From Bryobacterales bacterium (GTDB taxonomy: Bacteria; Acidobacteriota; Terriglobia; Bryobacterales; Bryobacteraceae), in the NCBI GenBank assembly GCA_016789905.1, contig JAEUQC010000138.1:1-64000 (forward strand): a stretch of 64,000 bases of DNA, given 5' to 3'. Made by a program: the position numbers and the translations under genes. Shown here piece after piece: positions 60,881 through 64,000 of this stretch. Numbering within the stretch: the stretch's first letter is position 1; every line of letters starts with the position of its first letter. The notes beneath the pieces were generated by a model that had not been told where the DNA came from, ran no database searches, and was given only the letters and a program-made list of their open reading frames with translations.

Positions 60881-61498
60881 ATGCGTGCTTCCAGGCTTCT
60901 CCGCATTTTGCTCATCCTTCAGAACCGCGGGCGCGTGACAACGTTGCAGTTGGCCGAAGAACTCGAAGTGGCACGGCGTACCGTCATGCGGGACCTGGAC
61001 GCACTGACCGAATCCGGACTGCCCATTGTGGTGCGCCGCGGGAACACCGGCGGTGTGGAACTCGGCTTCAACTATCGTTCGCGGTTCGTCGGCCTCTCCG
61101 CGGCGGAGGCGGAAGCGCTCGGTTTATTGCTGGTGGTGAACATGCCGATGATGGCGGCGCTTGGGATGGAGCAGGCGGCACAGCTGGCCTGCGACAAGTT
61201 AGTGGAGTCCATGCCGGAGATCGTCCGTCAGCGAATAAAAGAAGCGCAGTGCCGGTTTCGGGTTTCCGCGGAACCCGGGAGTGCGCCCGACGTGCGCGTA
61301 CCGGCGCTCGCGGCCGCGGTCCGCACTTCGGCGATGGTCCGCATCCGCTCCAAGGCAGGTTCTCCGCGAACTATCCATCCGGTCGCGCTCGAGTTCCATT
61401 CCCGCGGATGGCTGATAATCGATGCGCTCGATCCGCAAAACCCCATTCCCATGGAGGAGTGGGGCGACATCAACATATCGGCGCGCCGATTCGATTGA
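60881..61498 (+). CDS. HTH-WYL (YafY-like) transcriptional regulator
   Basis: 205 residues. HTH_11 domain (about 5-60; RILLILQNRGRVTTLQLAEEL, VARRTVMRDLDAL) then a WYL-like ligand domain (about 130-205; AVRTSAMVRIRS, GWLIIDALDPQ). It is shorter than typical WYL proteins (about 230-320), with a compressed middle. Ligands of such domains are often nucleotides or unknown. It diverges from the DUF6855 gene across a palindrome, and it lies 175 bp upstream of the RiPP precursor on the same strand. Confidence 0.88.
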   Translation: MRASRLLRILLILQNRGRVTTLQLAEELEVARRTVMRDLDALTESGLPIVVRRGNTGGVELGFNYRSRFVGLSAAEAEALGLLLVVNMPMMAALGMEQAAQLACDKLVESMPEIVRQRIKEAQCRFRVSAEPGSAPDVRVPALAAAVRTSAMVRIRSKAGSPRTIHPVALEFHSRGWLIIDALDPQNPIPMEEWGDINISARRFD

Positions 61499-61673
61499 CC
61501 TTCCGGTGTAGACGGTCGCCGGTGCCCATGTAGGGCCGGCAAAGCGATTAGCAAACAGGTATCGCTGTTCGTCTTCCGAAAATTAGGCTTGTGTTTCCCG
61601 ATGGGTTGCCATATTCTGTGGCTCATGAACTGGAGGGATTAGACCTTCAGATTTAGAAACCGTAGGAGGCACC
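61499..61673 (+). promoter_or_regulatory. Spacer upstream of the RiPP precursor with a weak promoter candidate
   Basis: No gene. TTGTGT and TATTCT with a 17-bp spacer near 61590-61620 are the best -35/-10-like match, but both are weak. GTAGGAGG just before the ATG at 61674 is a strong ribosome site. No palindrome resembling the WYL operator was found. Confidence 0.35.
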
Positions 61674-61916
61674 ATGGCGAAAAGCGATGACAGCGCTCTG
61701 AAGAAGTTAGAAGCGCGTCTGAATAGTGAAGACGCATTGCAGGCGGAATTCTTAAAGAATCCGGTTGCACTTATGAAACGAGAAGGCGTGGAGTTAACTC
61801 CCGAAATGGAGAAGGCCGTTAAGGCGCAGGTCTCTGAACTGCAACTGGGCAAGCTCTCCAAACTGGCGGCCAAACCGAAGATCGGGATCCGTATCACGAT
61901 CACAATCCGGTTCTAA
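61674..61916 (+). CDS. RiPP precursor-like peptide
   Basis: 80 residues with strong TAGGAGG six bases before the ATG. The first ~65 residues are a charged helical leader (ALKKLEARLNSEDALQAEF; FLKNPVALMKREGVELTPEM). The middle resembles nitrile-hydratase/NHLP-type leaders, where a FLxxPxxxLxxxGIELP-like phrase recurs. The last residues, KPKIGIRITITIRF (67-80), are a short core of alternating Ile, Arg and Thr with no Cys, Ser or Asp. Fifteen bp later starts a B12-binding radical SAM enzyme of the RiPP-maturase type, so this is almost certainly its substrate. No double-Gly site is seen; leader cleavage is unknown. Confidence 0.85.
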   Translation: MAKSDDSALKKLEARLNSEDALQAEFLKNPVALMKREGVELTPEMEKAVKAQVSELQLGKLSKLAAKPKIGIRITITIRF

Positions 61917-61931
61917 AGCGAGGAGGCCGCC

Positions 61932-63773
61932 ATGACGCAGCACTTTCGAGACGCAGTTGGCAATGGAGACGCGTTGTTGGTCATCCCGCCGTTCGCCGGG
62001 CTCGACAGGCCGTCGTTGGCGGCCCACCTTTTGCAGGCGTGCGCGGCCCAGGGCGGGAAGCGCGTGCGGGTGTTGTATGCCAACCTGGCGCTCGCCGGAG
62101 TCATCGGCGAGACGAAGTATCAGGCCATTGCATACGCGCCGACATCGGCGCTGCTGGGGGAGCGATTCTTCGCGCGCGCGGCGTACGGCGTTCCGGCCAT
62201 GGGGCGGGATGAGCCGGTGATTGAAGGCTTGCTGGAAGGGGCGGACGGGCCGCTGGATTTTTCGCCGCAGGCGGTGGACGCTCTGGAGAAGCGCATCTAT
62301 TCGTGGGCCATGGAGGCTGGAGAAGCGATCGCGCGATTAGGATTTCCGGTGGTGGGATTGTCGACAACCTTCGAACAGACAGCGGCGAGCGTGGCACTAT
62401 TGAACCGGATCCGGGAACTGGCGCCGGAAACAATCTGCATCGTCGGCGGGGCGAACTGCGAAGGGGAAATGGCCGAAGGGATCGCGTCGCTGCCGGTGGC
62501 GGCGGACTACATTTTCCAGGGTGAGAGCGAAAAGAGTTTTCCTTGGTTTCTGGCGGAGATCGGCGCCGGCCGCCGGCCGGCGCGGAGGATCATCGAAGGG
62601 CGACTGTGCCGCGAGATGGAAGCGTTGCCGCTGCCGGATTATACGGAATACTTTGAACAGCGCGACCGCATGCTGCCGGGCAGCTTGTATGCTTCGGCGG
62701 AAGAGGCGTGGCTGCCGTATGAGAGCAGCCGCGGCTGCTGGTGGGGCGAAAAACACCACTGCACATTCTGCGGCGTGAACGGCGGCGGGATGACGTTCCG
62801 GCAGAAATCGGCGGATAAAGTAATTGGCGAGTTGCGGGAGATGACGGCGCGTCACGGCATGCGGCGCGTATGCATGGTGGACAACATCATGCCGCAGAAC
62901 TACTTTCAATCGTTGATCCCCCGGCTGGGCGAAGAAGTGCCGGGGCTATACCTGTTCTACGAGCAAAAGGCGAATCTGAAACTGCACCAGGTGGACGCGC
63001 TGCGCCAGGCGGGCGTGGGCATGATGCAGCCCGGAATTGAGGGTTTGTCAACCCCGCTCCTAAAACGCATGGACAAAGGCGTGACGGGGCACAAGAATGT
63101 GGCGCTGCTGCGCTACGCGCGGACGGCGGACCTGGAAACGAACTGGAATCTGCTCTATGGCTTCCCCGGCGACGGCGAGGCGGAGTACGAAGAGACGCTG
63201 CGGCTGATGCCATTGCTGCGGCACCTGCAGCCGCCCTCGGATCTTTGCCGGCTGAGCATCGACCGCTTTAGCCCGTACCACTTCAACTACGCCGGTTATG
63301 GCGTGCGGAGCATTCGGCCGATGGACAGCTACTATTCCGTGTTGCCGGACGGAGCCGATGTAGAGCGCATCGCGTACCATTTCAAGGGCGACTACGACAG
63401 CGGCATACTAGCCAATGCGGAACTGTTTGCCCGGCTGGTGGAGGCGTTGACGCTGTGGAAGAAGGCCTGGGCGGAACGGGAAGCGCCACCGGCGCTGGCG
63501 GTGGTTCCAGCAGGCGAGGATGGGTACCTGATTTACGACACTCGGGGGCTGGAAGGCGGTGCCCTGTTCACAGCGGCGGAGGAAGAGCAGGCGGCGGCGG
63601 CGCTGGCCAGCAAACCGTTGCGGCAGTGTGGCGAGGCCGAAGCATGGGCGCGGGAACGCCGGTTCGCCACGGAACTGGACGGCTGGCATGTGGCGCTGGC
63701 GACGGCGAACGTGGAACTGATGCGAAGGTTTGAGACGGAGGGAGCCGGTTCTCCGCTGGCTGTGCTCAGTTAA
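61932..63773 (+). CDS. B12-binding radical SAM RiPP-maturation protein (C-methyltransferase type)
   Basis: 613 residues. A cobalamin-binding-like N-terminal domain (about 12-215; LLVIPPFAGLDRPSLA, VVGLSTTFEQTAASVALL, ICIVGGANCEGEM) is followed by the radical SAM barrel. Its cluster motif is Cys269-x7-Cys277-x2-Cys280 (SSRGCWWGEKHHCTFCGVNG), typical of the family named RiPP maturation radical SAM protein 1, not CxxxCxxC. KSADKVIGELREM, VDNIMPQNYF and NWNLLYGFPGD are other core motifs. Relatives methylate or epimerise unactivated carbons. GAGGAGG precedes the ATG. It is followed by an S9 peptidase gene. Confidence 0.9.
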   Translation: MTQHFRDAVGNGDALLVIPPFAGLDRPSLAAHLLQACAAQGGKRVRVLYANLALAGVIGETKYQAIAYAPTSALLGERFFARAAYGVPAMGRDEPVIEGLLEGADGPLDFSPQAVDALEKRIYSWAMEAGEAIARLGFPVVGLSTTFEQTAASVALLNRIRELAPETICIVGGANCEGEMAEGIASLPVAADYIFQGESEKSFPWFLAEIGAGRRPARRIIEGRLCREMEALPLPDYTEYFEQRDRMLPGSLYASAEEAWLPYESSRGCWWGEKHHCTFCGVNGGGMTFRQKSADKVIGELREMTARHGMRRVCMVDNIMPQNYFQSLIPRLGEEVPGLYLFYEQKANLKLHQVDALRQAGVGMMQPGIEGLSTPLLKRMDKGVTGHKNVALLRYARTADLETNWNLLYGFPGDGEAEYEETLRLMPLLRHLQPPSDLCRLSIDRFSPYHFNYAGYGVRSIRPMDSYYSVLPDGADVERIAYHFKGDYDSGILANAELFARLVEALTLWKKAWAEREAPPALAVVPAGEDGYLIYDTRGLEGGALFTAAEEEQAAAALASKPLRQCGEAEAWARERRFATELDGWHVALATANVELMRRFETEGAGSPLAVLS

Positions 63774-63788
63774 GCGAGCCGGACTCTT

Positions 63789-63794
63789 TATACT
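63789..63794 (+). promoter_or_regulatory. -10 box seven bases before the S9 peptidase start
   Basis: TATACT ends seven bases before the ATG at 63802, so the transcript would begin at the start codon. No clear -35 or ribosome site. It suggests the peptidase has its own promoter, separate from the RiPP genes. Confidence 0.42.
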
Positions 63795-63801
63795 TTTAGT
63801 T

Positions 63802-64000
63802 ATGCGCCTGCTAATGCTGCTGCTACTGGTGTGTCTGCCCGGATGGGCGAAGCGTCCGATCACGCATGAGGACGTTTGGACGATGAAGCGCGTAGGGGCG
63901 CCGGCGGTGAGTCCGGACGGGAAGTATGCCGTGGTATCGGTGACCGAGCCAGCCTACGACGGGGCGAATCAATCATCGGACTTGTGGCTGTTGACGCTGG
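63802..64000 (+). CDS. S9-family (prolyl oligopeptidase-like) peptidase, 3' end outside the window
   Basis: Only the first 66 residues are present. A signal peptide (MRLLMLLLLVCLPGWA) is followed by ITHEDVWTMKRVGAPAVSPDG and KYAVVSVTEPAYD, the opening blade of the N-terminal propeller of acylaminoacyl-peptidase/DPP-type S9 enzymes. The catalytic domain is beyond the window. It could be involved in leader removal for the RiPP, but an independent promoter-like box and the family's abundance in Acidobacteria argue equally for an unrelated role. Confidence 0.8.
   Translation, partial: MRLLMLLLLVCLPGWAKRPITHEDVWTMKRVGAPAVSPDGKYAVVSVTEPAYDGANQSSDLWLLTL

Overview
The window is GC-rich, densely packed bacterial DNA, most likely from an acidobacterium of the Solibacter/Bryobacter group. 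The evidence is two Oar-like TonB-dependent receptors with an N-terminal carboxypeptidase-regulatory domain, a trypsin-like protein ending in what looks like the Solibacter C-terminal domain (TIGR03437 type), a sulfatase/Gfo-Idh pair, DUF1080, DUF5666 and Tat-exported beta-propeller proteins. Neighbouring genes often overlap through ATGA or GTGA, and several genes appear to be transcribed without a leader.

Layout. 1-1581: right end of an integrated phage-like element (virion-like protein, zinc-ribbon protein) ending in a 3' fragment of a tRNA-Leu gene, read here as an attachment site. 1783-12 kb: tRNA-Lys, Fe-S oxidoreductase, UDP-sugar decarboxylase, redoxin, DtxR-like regulator, triple-PAS chemoreceptor, M28 peptidase, esterase, class III aminotransferase. 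11.7-13.3 kb: Fur/PerR-type regulator with ahpC and ahpD behind an operator-containing promoter. 13.3-22.2 kb: MarC, an MFS transporter, a DUF5666 protein, a TonB receptor, a two-component pair in which both proteins carry in-frame internal deletions, and a Band-7 protein. 22.2-22.8 kb: a tRNA-like gene and a hairpin-rich spacer. 22.8-36.5 kb: trypsin-like protease, sulfatase and oxidoreductase diverging from a dehydrogenase/SDR pair across a palindrome, a large TonB receptor, M48 protease, LysR regulator, second aminotransferase. 36.5-48 kb: three tightly overlapping gene blocks (penicillin acylase/kinase; HlyC-CorC/AlkD-like/propeller; DUF1080/propeller/DoxX), an APC permease and a DUF58 protein. 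48-50.6 kb: a BtuB-like receptor followed by 3.5 copies of a ~160-bp repeat and a duplicated receptor 3' end. 50.6-53.6 kb: a C45-type acyltransferase and a double-parvulin isomerase.

53.66-59.19 kb is a compact aromatic amino acid operon, trpC-trpF-trpB-trpA-chorismate mutase-DAHP synthase-tyrA. It supplies the later tryptophan steps, shikimate entry and the tyrosine branch. trpE, trpG and trpD are not in the window. The plus strand changes from C-rich to G-rich at the start of this operon whatever the gene direction, so a skew boundary lies near 53.64 kb.

60.4-64 kb holds the most novel system: an 80-residue precursor-like peptide ending in GIRITITIRF, followed 15 bp later by a B12-binding radical SAM protein with a CX7CX2C cluster motif. 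This is a ribosomal natural product (RiPP) locus. It sits beside a DUF6855/WYL regulator pair with its own palindrome and is followed by the start of an S9 peptidase. Product names were assigned by reading motifs; no database search was possible.
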